Shown one piece after another: positions 8,265 through 16,421 of a DNA stretch of 64,000 nt (positions are counted from its first letter, which is position 1; each line of letters opens with the position of its first letter). The DNA is from Amycolatopsis nivea (GTDB lineage Bacteria > Actinomycetota > Actinomycetes > Mycobacteriales > Pseudonocardiaceae). A program made the translations under genes and the position numbers. The notes under the pieces are model-generated. The model had not been told where the DNA came from. It saw only the letters and a program-made list of their open reading frames with translations, and did no database searches. Where the stretch lies: the NCBI RefSeq assembly GCF_004522235.1, contig NZ_SDLT01000017.1, positions 1 to 64,000 of the forward strand, given 5' to 3'.

Positions 8265-9476
8265 GTGACCAGCACGTGCCGTCCCTGGCCGCGGTCGACC
8301 GACTGGTTCTGGCTGGCCGGCACCGCGCTGGTGTTCGCCTGCCTCGACTTCGGCCTTTTCCTCGCCGCCGGGCCTGCCACCGGCTTTCTCGGCCCGTACG
8401 CGACGCTCGTGCTGGAACTCGTCTGCGACGCGTCCCTGCTGCTCCTGGCGCGCTTCCCGAACGGCGTCGCCGGCCTGCTGATCATGGCCTCGCTGGCGAT
8501 GCTGGCGTCCGACCTCTTCTCCCCCGGCCTGCTCGTGCCCGTCCGCCAGCCGACGCTGATGACCGTCCCCACGATCACGCCGATCGTGCTGGCGCAGCTC
8601 GTCCGGCAGCTGGACCGGCGGCGGCTGCTGTGGATCGCCGGGTTCCTGGCCCTGCTGGCGACGCGACCGTGGAATCCGGCTTGGAACACCACGCCGTTCG
8701 GACTGCTGAGCACCGCGCTGCCGGTGGCGATCTCGCTGTATTTCGAGGCGCGGCGGCAGCTGCTGAGTTCCTTGCGCGACCGGGCTGAGCGTGCGGAACG
8801 CGAGCAGCACCTGCTCGCCGAACAGGCGCTGGCGGCGGAGCGGCGACGGCTGGCGAGCGAGATGCACGACGTCGTCACGCACCGGTTGAGCCTGATGGTG
8901 CTGCACGCGGGCGCGCTCGGCGTGACGTCGCCGGATCCGTCGGTGAAGTCGGCCGCCGAGGACATCCGGCGCGAGGGTGCGCACGCGCTCGACGAACTAC
9001 GCGACTTGGTCGGCGTGCTGCGCAACGGCACCGGAATCGAACCGCCGGTGCCGAATCCGCCATTGCCGGGCGAGGTGGCGGACCTGGTCGCCGAATCGGT
9101 GGCGGTCGGGATCGCGACCGAGCTTTCCGTGACCGGCGACCGGACCTCGGTGTCGCCGACCGTCGCGCGCACCGCGTACCGGGTGGTGCAGGAGGCGCTG
9201 ACCAACATCCGCAAGCACGCGCCGGGCTGCTCGGCGACGGTTTCGCTGCGCTATCACCCGGGCGGACTGGACGTGGCCGTCGCCAACACCCGCGCGACCC
9301 GGCCGCCGGACGCGGCGCTCGCGGGGAGCGGCTCCGGCGCGGGGCTGAGCGGGCTGCGCCAGCGCGTCGAACTCGTCGGCGGGACCTTCGAGGCGGGCCC
9401 GGTGCCCGGGGGCGGGTTCAAGATCGGTGCGATACTGCCCGCCTACGTCCCGACCACGGAAGGTGCTGCCCGGTGA
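8265..9476 (+). CDS. NarL-type sensor histidine kinase (HisKA_3)
   Basis: The 403-aa product carries about five N-terminal membrane helices (about 12-150), a short coiled coil, then a HisKA_3 dimerisation domain with the phospho-acceptor His201 in EMHDVVTHRLS, and a HATPase_c domain with QEALTNIRKHA (N-box) and GAGLSGLRQRVELVGG (G-box). It lacks a recognisable extracellular sensor, so the stimulus is probably felt in or at the membrane. The GTG start is six bases after a TACCGT element. Its stop overlaps the response-regulator start by GTGA, so the pair forms one unit. Confidence 0.93.
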   Translation: MTSTCRPWPRSTDWFWLAGTALVFACLDFGLFLAAGPATGFLGPYATLVLELVCDASLLLLARFPNGVAGLLIMASLAMLASDLFSPGLLVPVRQPTLMTVPTITPIVLAQLVRQLDRRRLLWIAGFLALLATRPWNPAWNTTPFGLLSTALPVAISLYFEARRQLLSSLRDRAERAEREQHLLAEQALAAERRRLASEMHDVVTHRLSLMVLHAGALGVTSPDPSVKSAAEDIRREGAHALDELRDLVGVLRNGTGIEPPVPNPPLPGEVADLVAESVAVGIATELSVTGDRTSVSPTVARTAYRVVQEALTNIRKHAPGCSATVSLRYHPGGLDVAVANTRATRPPDAALAGSGSGAGLSGLRQRVELVGGTFEAGPVPGGGFKIGAILPAYVPTTEGAAR

Positions 9477-10123
9477 TCACGGTCGTGGTGGCCGACGACG
9501 AGCCGATGGTGTGCGCGCACCTGCGCACGATCCTCGGTTCGGCCGGCGACATCGAGGTAGTCGCGCAGGCGCGGGACGGCGCGGAGGCGGTCGAGGAAGT
9601 GGTCCGGCACCGGCCCGCGGTGGTGCTGATGGACCTGCGGATGCCCGGCGTGGACGGGCTCGCCGCGATCGAGCGGATCTGCGCGCTGCCGGATCCGCCC
9701 GCGGTCGTCGCGCTGACGACGTTCGACGCGGACACCTACGTCATCCGGGCCCTCCGCGCGGGCGCGGCCGGATTCCTGGTGAAGTCGACGCCGCCGGAGG
9801 ACCTGATCGGCCTCGTTCGCGTCGCGGCGGACGGGCACACCGTGCTGTCGCCATCAGCCGCACGCCGACTGGTCGCGCTGTCGTCGGACGGCCACCGCCG
9901 CGATGACGAAGCCCGCCGCCGCACTGCCGGGTTGACGGAGCGGGAGCGGGATGTGTTGGCGTGCCTGGGAGAAGGACTGTCCAATGCGGACATCGCCGGG
10001 CGGCTGCATCTGGCAGAGGCGACGGTGAAGAGCTACGTGTCACGGATGCTCGTGAAACTCGGCTGCACCAACCGGACCCAGGCCGGACTGCTCGCCCACG
10101 AAGCCGGGCTCGTCGGCCGCTAG
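9473..10123 (+). CDS. LuxR/NarL-family response regulator
   Basis: The 216-aa product has a receiver domain (about 1-120) with the acidic pair Asp8-Asp9, phospho-acceptor Asp54 in VLMDLRMPG, Thr82/Thr83 and Lys104, then a LuxR-type helix-turn-helix (about 150-212) with GLTERERDVLACLGEGLSN and AEATVKSYVSRML. It should be phosphorylated by the kinase encoded just upstream and activate target promoters. The coding regions overlap by four bases. The neighbouring GT39/GPP34 pair, divergent from this operon, is a plausible target by position only. Confidence 0.95.
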   Translation: MITVVVADDEPMVCAHLRTILGSAGDIEVVAQARDGAEAVEEVVRHRPAVVLMDLRMPGVDGLAAIERICALPDPPAVVALTTFDADTYVIRALRAGAAGFLVKSTPPEDLIGLVRVAADGHTVLSPSAARRLVALSSDGHRRDDEARRRTAGLTERERDVLACLGEGLSNADIAGRLHLAEATVKSYVSRMLVKLGCTNRTQAGLLAHEAGLVGR

Positions 10124-10124
10124 G

Positions 10125-10802
10125 TCATTTCAGCATCGAGCCCAGCCGCTGCGCTGAAGCCACCACCAACCGGCCTAGTTCGTCCGGGTCCGGAGCTTCG
10201 AACAGAGACAGCCCGATGCTCGTGCCCGGTGCGTCCCGGCCGGTCGGCACCACCGCCGAGATCCCGGTGATCCCCGGCGCGATCTCCCCCACCGACACCG
10301 CGTAGCCGCGCGACCGGGCGCGGGTGATCTCCTCGCGTTCGCCCTCCACCGGCGGTTCCGCCGCGAGCAGTGCGAGCCCGGCCGAGCCGCGGCCGATCGG
10401 GTCCAGCTGGCCGCTGCGGAACGACACGTGCATCCGCGCCTGCCGCGGTTCCACGATCATCAGCATCCGCACCTGCTCGGCGTTCTCGCGGACCACCAGG
10501 TGCGCCGACGCGCGGCCGGCGTCCGAAAGCTCCTCCAGCACCGGGCGCGCGAGCGTGCGCAGGTCCTGTTCCACCGGTTCGGCCAGGCGCACGAGGCCGG
10601 TGCCGAGCGAGATCCGCTTGAACCGGTCGCGCCGGCAGAGGTGGTGCGCCTCCAGCGTGCGGACCAGCCGATGCGCGACCGTGCGGTGCACGCCGATCCC
10701 GTCGGCGATCTCGGTCATCGTGAGCCCCTGCGGGTGCTCCACCAGCAGCTCCAGCACCTGAAGCCCGTGGCTCAGCGTCTTCGACGTCCCCGATTCGGAC
10801 AC
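10125..10802 (-). CDS. IclR-family transcriptional regulator
   Basis: The 225-aa product has an N-terminal winged helix (about 5-65; LQVLELLVEHPQGLTMTEIA then RTVAHRLVRTLEAH) and a C-terminal IclR effector-binding domain (about 75-225) with GRGSAGLALLAAEPP and ITGISAVVPTG. IclR proteins bind small metabolites, often aromatic or organic acids, and regulate nearby catabolic genes. The GTG at 10802 is preceded by AAGGGAG at good spacing. It diverges from the catabolic operon beginning at 10920, with a clear inverted repeat in between, so it probably controls that operon. Confidence 0.92.
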   Translation of the reverse strand: MSESGTSKTLSHGLQVLELLVEHPQGLTMTEIADGIGVHRTVAHRLVRTLEAHHLCRRDRFKRISLGTGLVRLAEPVEQDLRTLARPVLEELSDAGRASAHLVVRENAEQVRMLMIVEPRQARMHVSFRSGQLDPIGRGSAGLALLAAEPPVEGEREEITRARSRGYAVSVGEIAPGITGISAVVPTGRDAPGTSIGLSLFEAPDPDELGRLVVASAQRLGSMLK

Positions 10803-10847
10803 ACGACTCCCTTGACGACAGCTTGTCCGGCGACCTACTGTTCCTAC

Positions 10848-10871
10848 ATATCGCACGGTGCGTGCGAATAT
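10848..10871. promoter_or_regulatory. Inverted repeat, probable IclR operator
   Basis: ATATCGCACG and CGTGCGAATAT form an almost perfect inverted repeat, one base longer on the right arm, in the 117-base gap between the IclR gene and the divergent catabolic operon. It is the only AT-containing dyad there and is well placed to control both promoters. Confidence 0.6.
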
Positions 10872-10919
10872 AGCACGTTTGCCGTTCGAGGCAACCACCC
10901 CGCGGATCGAGGTTCGGAC

Positions 10920-11339
10920 ATGAGCGAAGTCCCCGTCGAGGACGTGCTGGCGGTGCATCAGCTCTACGGCCGCCAGAGCCACGCCATCGACTCCGGGCAG
11001 GCCGCGCGCTGGGCCGCCACGTTCACCCCGGACGGGGAGTTCGTCTCGCCCAGCTACCCGGAACCCGCCGCGGGCACGGCCGCGCTGACCGCGTTCGCCG
11101 AGCGGTTCCACGCCGGGTGCGTCGAGTCCGGCGAACGGCTGCGGCACGTGGTGTCCACCGTGGAGGTCCGGTTAGGACAGTCCGAGGACGCCTTGCGAGC
11201 GCTCGCCTATCTGCAGATCGTCGGGACCCCGGAAGGCGGGTCCCCGCGACTGCACCGGCTCACCGTGCTGGACGACGAACTCGTGCGCACCGCGGAAGGC
11301 TGGCGCGTGCGCCGCCGCACCGTGCACCGCGAGCCCTGA
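10920..11339 (+). CDS. SnoaL/NTF2-like protein of catabolic operon
   Basis: The 139-aa product fits the SnoaL_4/NTF2-like alpha+beta cone fold: an N-terminal helix VEDVLAVHQLYGRQSHAID, then AARWAATFTPDGEFVSP, a family hallmark, and C-terminal beta strands ending GWRVRRRTVHREP. Members act as small isomerases, dehydratases or hydroxylase partners, often on steroid or aromatic-ring substrates. The catalytic residues are not fixed by sequence alone. It is the first gene of the operon under the divergent IclR regulator and precedes two SDR genes and a flavoprotein, which fits ring or side-chain oxidation. Confidence 0.82.
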   Translation: MSEVPVEDVLAVHQLYGRQSHAIDSGQAARWAATFTPDGEFVSPSYPEPAAGTAALTAFAERFHAGCVESGERLRHVVSTVEVRLGQSEDALRALAYLQIVGTPEGGSPRLHRLTVLDDELVRTAEGWRVRRRTVHREP

Positions 11340-11362
11340 GAAACAACGAGGAGAAAACCCAG

Positions 11363-12196
11363 ATGACCACTCTCGAGCCCACCGGCCCCGGCCGGGTGCT
11401 GCACCAGCCCGCGACCGCGCGCTACCCGGAGATGCCGGGCAAGGTCGCCGTGGTCACCGGCGCGGCCCGCGGCATGGGCGCGCGCTTCGCCGCCGGTCTC
11501 GCCACGCGCGGGGTGCACGTGGTCGGCGGCGATCTCGACGCCGCCGCGATGACCGCCACCGCCGACGACCTCACCGTCGCGCTGGCCGCCGAGTCCATTG
11601 AGGACAAGCCGGGCCGGATCGTCGCGTCCGCTGTGGACGTCACCCGCGCCGAGGACCACGTCGCGCTCGCCCAGCGCGCGATCGACGAGTTCGGCCGCAT
11701 CGACTTCTGGGTCAACAACGCCGGGATCTTCCCGTACGCCGAGGTTCCGGACATCACCCCGGAGCAGATCCGCTCGACGCTTTCGGTGAACGTCGAGGGC
11801 GTGCTCTTCGGCGCGCAGGCCGCCGCCGCGCGGATGGAACCGGGCAGCGCGATCGTCAACATGGCGTCGGTGTCCGCGGTCCGCGTGCGCAAGGGCCGCG
11901 CGGCGTACTGCAGTTCGAAGGCCGCGGTCGCGCACCTCACCGAATCGCTCGCGGTGGAACTCGGCGACCAGGGCATCCGGGTCAACGCCATCGCCCCGGG
12001 CTACATCGACACCGAAATGACCCGCTGGATCCAGGACGACGCGCCCGCGCTGGCGAAGGCGCTCGACGCGGTGCCGCTGCACCGGATCGGCTCGCCCGAA
12101 GAGGTGTGCGGCGTGCTGCTGTTCCTGCTTTCGGACAGCTCGCGGTACGTCACCGGGCACAGCCTCGCGGTCGACGGCGGCTCCCGGCATGTCTGA
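11363..12196 (+). CDS. Short-chain dehydrogenase/reductase (first of two)
   Basis: The 277-aa product is a classical SDR: TGAARGMG cofactor motif (residues 32-39), NNAG in the strand-4 region, and the active-site Tyr182-x3-Lys186 (YCSSK) preceded by the catalytic serine in NMASVSAV. The C-terminus GHSLAVDGGSRHV is typical. An N-terminal extension of about 20 residues precedes the Rossmann fold. It probably oxidises an alcohol or reduces a ketone with NAD(P). GAGGAG lies nine bases before the ATG. The next SDR gene overlaps its end by eight bases, and the two products may act on successive intermediates. Confidence 0.92.
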   Translation: MTTLEPTGPGRVLHQPATARYPEMPGKVAVVTGAARGMGARFAAGLATRGVHVVGGDLDAAAMTATADDLTVALAAESIEDKPGRIVASAVDVTRAEDHVALAQRAIDEFGRIDFWVNNAGIFPYAEVPDITPEQIRSTLSVNVEGVLFGAQAAAARMEPGSAIVNMASVSAVRVRKGRAAYCSSKAAVAHLTESLAVELGDQGIRVNAIAPGYIDTEMTRWIQDDAPALAKALDAVPLHRIGSPEEVCGVLLFLLSDSSRYVTGHSLAVDGGSRHV

Positions 12197-12983
12197 CGCC
12201 ACCGAAGCCGTGCGCTACCCGGACGTCGTGCTCGTGACGGGCGCGGCGAACGGGATGGGCGCGCAGCACGCCCGTGCGCTCGGCGAACGCGGCGTGCACG
12301 TCTGCGTCGCGGATTTCGCTGGTGCGGACGAAATCGCCGACGAGATCCGCGCGGCGGGCGGGGCGGCGACTCCGTACACCATGGACGTTGTCGAGCCGGC
12401 ACAGTGGACTCGCGTGCTCGACCGGATCCGCGCCGAGCACGGTTCGCTCGGCGGGCTCGTGAACAACGCCGGGATCTCGCGGCGGCTGGAATTCCAGGAC
12501 ACCACCGCCGAGGTGTGGGACCGGGTGCTCGCGGTGAACCTCTCCGGGCCGTTCCACGGCATGCGCGCGGCCGCGCCGCTGATGCGCGATTCAGGCGGCG
12601 GTTCGATCGTGAACATCTCGTCGATCTCCGGCCAGATCGGCTACTTCTCCCCCGCCTACTCGGCGAGCAAATGGGGGTTGACCGGACTGTCGAAGTCCGC
12701 CGCGGGCAATTTCGCGAAGTGGCGGATCCGGGTCAACTCCGTCCACCCGGGACTGGTCGACACCGGGCTGCTGGCGGGCGCGGACGCGTTCGTCAAGTCC
12801 GCTGTGGACAGTGTGCCCGCCGGAAGGATGGCCGACCCCCGGGAAATCACCGACACGGTGCTGTTCCTGCTCTCGGACCGGTCCACCTACTTGACCGGAA
12901 GCGAGGTCACTGTGGACGGCGGTCTCGTCTCCAACGGTCTCTACCATCGCATTCTCGCCGAAACCGGAGGTGATCTCGGATGA
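12189..12983 (+). CDS. Short-chain dehydrogenase/reductase (second of two)
   Basis: This 264-aa SDR has the TGAANGMG cofactor motif (17-24), NNAG, the serine in NISSISG, and Tyr157-x3-Lys161 (YSASK). The C-terminus has the usual GSEVTVDGGL. It begins inside the end of the preceding SDR gene (eight-base overlap) and ends in an ATGA overlap with the flavoprotein gene, so the three are translationally coupled. The SDR pair shares family but is clearly divergent in sequence, so it is not a recent duplication. A steroid- or hydroxy-acid-type substrate is possible. Confidence 0.92.
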   Translation: MSDATEAVRYPDVVLVTGAANGMGAQHARALGERGVHVCVADFAGADEIADEIRAAGGAATPYTMDVVEPAQWTRVLDRIRAEHGSLGGLVNNAGISRRLEFQDTTAEVWDRVLAVNLSGPFHGMRAAAPLMRDSGGGSIVNISSISGQIGYFSPAYSASKWGLTGLSKSAAGNFAKWRIRVNSVHPGLVDTGLLAGADAFVKSAVDSVPAGRMADPREITDTVLFLLSDRSTYLTGSEVTVDGGLVSNGLYHRILAETGGDLG

Positions 12984-14383
12984 GCGTCGACGCTGACGTC
13001 GTGGTGATCGGCGGTGGCGGCGCGGGCCTCGCCGCGGCGGTGTCCGCCGCCGAGCACGGCGCCTCGGTGATGCTGTTCGAGTCGGAGAAGGAACTCGGCG
13101 GCTCGACCCAGCTGTCCGCGGGCATGCTCACCGCGGCAGGCACGAGTGTCCAAAGTGCACTGGGCATCGAGGACACGCCGGAACGGTTCTTCCAGCACTA
13201 CCTCGATCTCAACCAGTGGCAGCTGAAACCCGGACTGCTCAAGACTTTCTGCCGCGAGGCCGGTCCCGCGGTCGAGTGGCTGATCGGGCTCGGCGCGGAA
13301 ATCCCGGCGAAGGTGTCGCACGACGCGCACACCCCGGGATTGACGCGCGCGGGCGTCGAGGACGTCTGGCGCGGGCATGTGCCGAAGGACCAGGGTTACG
13401 GCCTCGTCCAGGTGCTCGACCGCGCGCGTCGCAAGGCCGGCGCTGAAGCGGTGTTGAACACCCGGGTCGAACGACTGCTCGTGGAGGACGGCCGGGTCGC
13501 CGGTGTAGTCGCCGACGGCATCGAGGTCCGCGCGAACTCGGTGATCGTGACCAGCGGCGGGTTCGCCCAGGACCCCGCCCTGCGCTCGCGGTATTACCCG
13601 GACGCCGACGCGGCGGGCGAGGATCTGTTCGTCGTCGCCGCGCCCGGCTCCCGAGGCGACCACTTCGCGTTCGGCGAGCAGGTGTCCGCGTCGATCACCG
13701 GCGAGGGCTGGGGACTGCTGCTGCCGACCGCGTATTTCCAGCGCCTCCACCACTGGCAGTCCGGTTTCCCGCCGCGCTCGCGCGTGCTGGTGAACGCGCA
13801 CGGCCGCCGGTTCATGGACGAGGACGCGTCGTACGCGGTGTCCAGCGGCATCATCTCGGCGCAGGACGGTCCGGTGTGGATGGTCTTCGACGACCGAGCG
13901 CGCCGCGATCTTCCGCCGGGCTACGCGCACTGGAACGCCGAGTACGTACTGTCCGAAGCGGACGCTGGCCGCACTCTGCGGGCCGACACGCTGGAAGAAC
14001 TGGCAGGCAAGATGAACGTGCCCGCCGACGCTCTCCAGGCCACTGTGGACAGATGGAACACCCAGCTCCCCACCGGCGAGGACCCGGAGTTCCTGCGGCA
14101 CGAAACCTTGTCCGCCAAGGGATCGGCCGAACCGCCCGCGAAAATCGCGACCGGACCGTTTTTCGCCGCGCGCACCCTGCCCGCCGAACTGGTCTGCACG
14201 CACGCCGGGCTGGAGATCGACTCCAGTGCCGCGGTGCTCGACGTCCGCGGCGACCGCGTGCCCGGGCTGTTCGCCGCGGGCGAGGCCGGGGCCGGCGTGC
14301 TCGGCTTCCGCTACGTCGGCGGCGGGAACGCGGTCGCCAACGCCGTCACCATGGGCCGCATCGCCGGCCGCTCCGCCGCCTGA
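12980..14383 (+). CDS. FAD-dependent dehydrogenase (fumarate reductase/3-ketosteroid dehydrogenase family)
   Basis: The 467-aa product opens with the FAD-binding dinucleotide motif VVVIGGGGAGLAAA (Gly11-Gly16 region) and continues with the family's FESEKELGGSTQLSAG. The C-terminus has PGLFAAGEAGAG and YVGGGNAVANAVTMGR, the second FAD-contact segment of the fumarate reductase/KstD superfamily. Such enzymes add or remove hydrogen across a C-C bond next to a carbonyl. Substrate identity is unknown: the two SDRs and the NTF2-like protein encoded upstream would suit a steroid or alicyclic-ring route. It is coupled to the SDR gene by ATGA. Confidence 0.87.
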   Translation: MSVDADVVVIGGGGAGLAAAVSAAEHGASVMLFESEKELGGSTQLSAGMLTAAGTSVQSALGIEDTPERFFQHYLDLNQWQLKPGLLKTFCREAGPAVEWLIGLGAEIPAKVSHDAHTPGLTRAGVEDVWRGHVPKDQGYGLVQVLDRARRKAGAEAVLNTRVERLLVEDGRVAGVVADGIEVRANSVIVTSGGFAQDPALRSRYYPDADAAGEDLFVVAAPGSRGDHFAFGEQVSASITGEGWGLLLPTAYFQRLHHWQSGFPPRSRVLVNAHGRRFMDEDASYAVSSGIISAQDGPVWMVFDDRARRDLPPGYAHWNAEYVLSEADAGRTLRADTLEELAGKMNVPADALQATVDRWNTQLPTGEDPEFLRHETLSAKGSAEPPAKIATGPFFAARTLPAELVCTHAGLEIDSSAAVLDVRGDRVPGLFAAGEAGAGVLGFRYVGGGNAVANAVTMGRIAGRSAA

Positions 14384-14420
14384 TCCTTCAGAGTTACTGC
14401 TCACTGTCGAGGAGAACCCC

Positions 14421-15755
14421 ATGTCCGTCCCCGCCGCAGCCGCCACCACGGCGGACTCCCCGCTGGCCAGACGCACCGTCCGCAAGGTCGGCGTCCGCGT
14501 CATGCCGATCGTCCTGCTGCTCTACATCTTCAACTACATGGACCGGGCGAACATCGGCTACGCCCAGCTCGGCATGGCCAAAGAGCTCACCATCACGGCC
14601 GCGACCTTCGGCGTCGCGTCGGCGATCTTCTTCCTCGCCTACGTGGTGTTCGAGGTGCCCAGCAACATGATCATGAAGAAGGTCGGGGCCCGGCTGTGGC
14701 TCAGCCGGATCGCGGTCAGCTGGGGCATCGTGACCGTGCTGACCGGGTTCGTCGCGAGCGTGACGCACCTGATGATCGCGCGGATCCTGCTCGGCATCGC
14801 CGAGGCTGGCCTGTTCCCCGGGCTGCTGCTGTACTTGACCTTCTGGTTCCGCGGCAAGGAACGCGGCCGGGCCATCGCGACGCTCGCGCTCGCGCAGCCG
14901 ATCGCGCTGATCCTCGGCAGCCTGTTCGGCGGCTGGATCCTCGACCACGTGCACTGGTTCGGGATGAGCAGCTGGCAGTGGGTGTTCATCCTGCAGGGCG
15001 CGCCCGCGGTGCTGATCGGCCTGCTGACCTTCTTCTATCTCCCGAACAAGCCCGCCGACGCCAAGTTCCTGACCGCCGAGGAAAGCTCCTGGCTGCAGGC
15101 CGAGATCGACCGCGAGTACGTGCCCGAGGAGAAGGAGACGTTCCTCGGCCAGCTGCGCGCGGTGCGCGACGGCAAGGTCCTGCTGCTGGCGATTTCCAAC
15201 CTCTTCATCGCCTGCGGCCTGTACGGGCTCACGTTCTTCCTGCCGCTGATCGTGAAACAGCTCGACCCGAAGTACTCCTCCACCAACATCGGCCTGCTCG
15301 GCGCGATCCCGTACGTCGTCGGCGCGGTCGGCATGCTGCTGCTCGCCCGCAACTCCGACCGCACCGGCGAGCGCAAGGGCCACGTGATCGCCACCGTGCT
15401 GGTCGCGGCGATCGGGTTCTTCGGCGCGATCCAGTTCAAGACCGTGCCGGCGTTGTCGCTGATCAGCCTCTCGCTGGCGGCGATCGGCGTGCTCGGCTAC
15501 CTCGCGCCGTACTGGGCGATGGCCGCGCGCGTGCTGTCGAAGGAGCACACGGCGGTCGGCCTGGCCGCGATCAACTCGATCGCCGCGCTCGGCGGGTTCT
15601 TCGGGCCGTACGCGATCGGGCTCGCGGCCACCGAGAGCGACGTGACGATCGGGCTGTACTTCCCGATCGGCTGCCTGATCGTCGCCGCGGCGATGCTGGC
15701 CTTCCTGAAAGTGCCGCGCGACGCGGGCGCCCGCCTGGCTCGTCCGGTGAAGTAG
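14421..15755 (+). CDS. MFS transporter, anion:cation symporter (ACS) family
   Basis: The 444-aa polytopic protein has twelve predicted helices and the ACS signature: YIFNYMDRANIGYAQLGM near residue 34-50, EVPSNMIMKKVGARLWLSR in the loop after helix 2, and FRGKERGRAIA in the loop between helices 4 and 5. ACS members import organic anions such as aromatic acids, sugar acids or dicarboxylates with protons. GAGGAG precedes the ATG. As the last gene of the IclR-flanked operon it is the probable uptake system for the compound degraded by the SDRs and flavoprotein. Confidence 0.92.
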   Translation: MSVPAAAATTADSPLARRTVRKVGVRVMPIVLLLYIFNYMDRANIGYAQLGMAKELTITAATFGVASAIFFLAYVVFEVPSNMIMKKVGARLWLSRIAVSWGIVTVLTGFVASVTHLMIARILLGIAEAGLFPGLLLYLTFWFRGKERGRAIATLALAQPIALILGSLFGGWILDHVHWFGMSSWQWVFILQGAPAVLIGLLTFFYLPNKPADAKFLTAEESSWLQAEIDREYVPEEKETFLGQLRAVRDGKVLLLAISNLFIACGLYGLTFFLPLIVKQLDPKYSSTNIGLLGAIPYVVGAVGMLLLARNSDRTGERKGHVIATVLVAAIGFFGAIQFKTVPALSLISLSLAAIGVLGYLAPYWAMAARVLSKEHTAVGLAAINSIAALGGFFGPYAIGLAATESDVTIGLYFPIGCLIVAAAMLAFLKVPRDAGARLARPVK

Positions 15756-15763
15756 TTTCGAGT

Positions 15764-15791
15764 TTGATTATCCCGGCGGCGCGGTTACAGT
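15764..15791 (+). promoter_or_regulatory. Promoter of MarR-family gene
   Basis: TTGATT (15764-15769) and TACAGT (15786-15791) are separated by 16 bases, and TACAGT lies seven bases before the MarR ATG, so the mRNA is likely leaderless or nearly so. The -35 region lies in the element AGTTTGATTA, repeated as ACTTTGATTA at 16390-16399 upstream of hmgA. Confidence 0.55.
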
Positions 15792-15798
15792 GCTGTCC

Positions 15799-16338
15799 AT
15801 GCAGGACCCCGCCGCGCCGCCGGACCCGGACTCGCTCGACTTCTGGTCGTTCATCGCGCTGGCCAACCGCAGGCTGGCCGACGAGTTCGGGTTCCGCCAC
15901 CAGCTGGCGACCGAGGTGCTGCTGACGCTGAACCGGGCGTCCAACCTGGTCACCTACGACCTCGAATCCGCCGTGCACCGGCCGCGCGGGCGGTCGTGGT
16001 CGGCGTTCCGGGTGCTGTTCGTCGTGTGGCTGGCCGGGCCGCTCGAACCGTCCGCCGCCGCGCGGCTCACCGGCATGAGCCGGGCGGCGGTCTCTAATCT
16101 CGCGAAGACCCTGGTCAGCGAGAGTTTGCTGACCCGGACGCCGGGCGAGACGGACGGCCGATCGGTGCGGCTTTCGCTCACCGAGGCCGGGCACGCCGAG
16201 ATGCTCGAGGTGTTCGAGGCGCAGAACGAACGCGAGGCCGGGTGGGTCGAGGTGCTCACCGAGGCCGAGCAGCGCGTGCTGGTGATGCTGCTCGACAAGC
16301 TCATCTCCGGCCGGGCGGGCTTCGCGACCCGCCGCTAG
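15799..16338 (+). CDS. MarR-family transcriptional regulator
   Basis: The 179-aa product has a MarR winged helix: the N-terminal helix ANRRLADEFGFRHQLATEVL, recognition region PSAAARLTGMSRAAVSNLAKTLVS, and a wing with GRSVRLSLTEAG. MarR proteins usually repress nearby genes and respond to phenolic ligands, which fits the homogentisate operon directly downstream. The ATG at 15799 lies seven bases past a TACAGT -10 element; an in-frame GTG three codons earlier is less likely. An inverted repeat stands between this gene and hmgA. Confidence 0.9.
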   Translation: MQDPAAPPDPDSLDFWSFIALANRRLADEFGFRHQLATEVLLTLNRASNLVTYDLESAVHRPRGRSWSAFRVLFVVWLAGPLEPSAAARLTGMSRAAVSNLAKTLVSESLLTRTPGETDGRSVRLSLTEAGHAEMLEVFEAQNEREAGWVEVLTEAEQRVLVMLLDKLISGRAGFATRR

Positions 16339-16377
16339 CCCCTTCCCCTGTCCTGACTCGGGGACTAGGCTGGTCGG

Positions 16378-16394
16378 AAAGTAGTACATACTTT
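16378..16394. promoter_or_regulatory. Inverted repeat upstream of hmgA, probable MarR operator
   Basis: AAAGTA (16378-16383) and TACTTT (16389-16394) are perfect arms with a five-base spacer, 28 bases before the hmgA ATG. The right arm runs into TTTGATTA, an eight-base word also found at the MarR promoter. It is well placed for repression of hmgA. Confidence 0.62.
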
Positions 16395-16421
16395 GATTAC
16401 TTCGCGCCGAGGAGGCGACCC

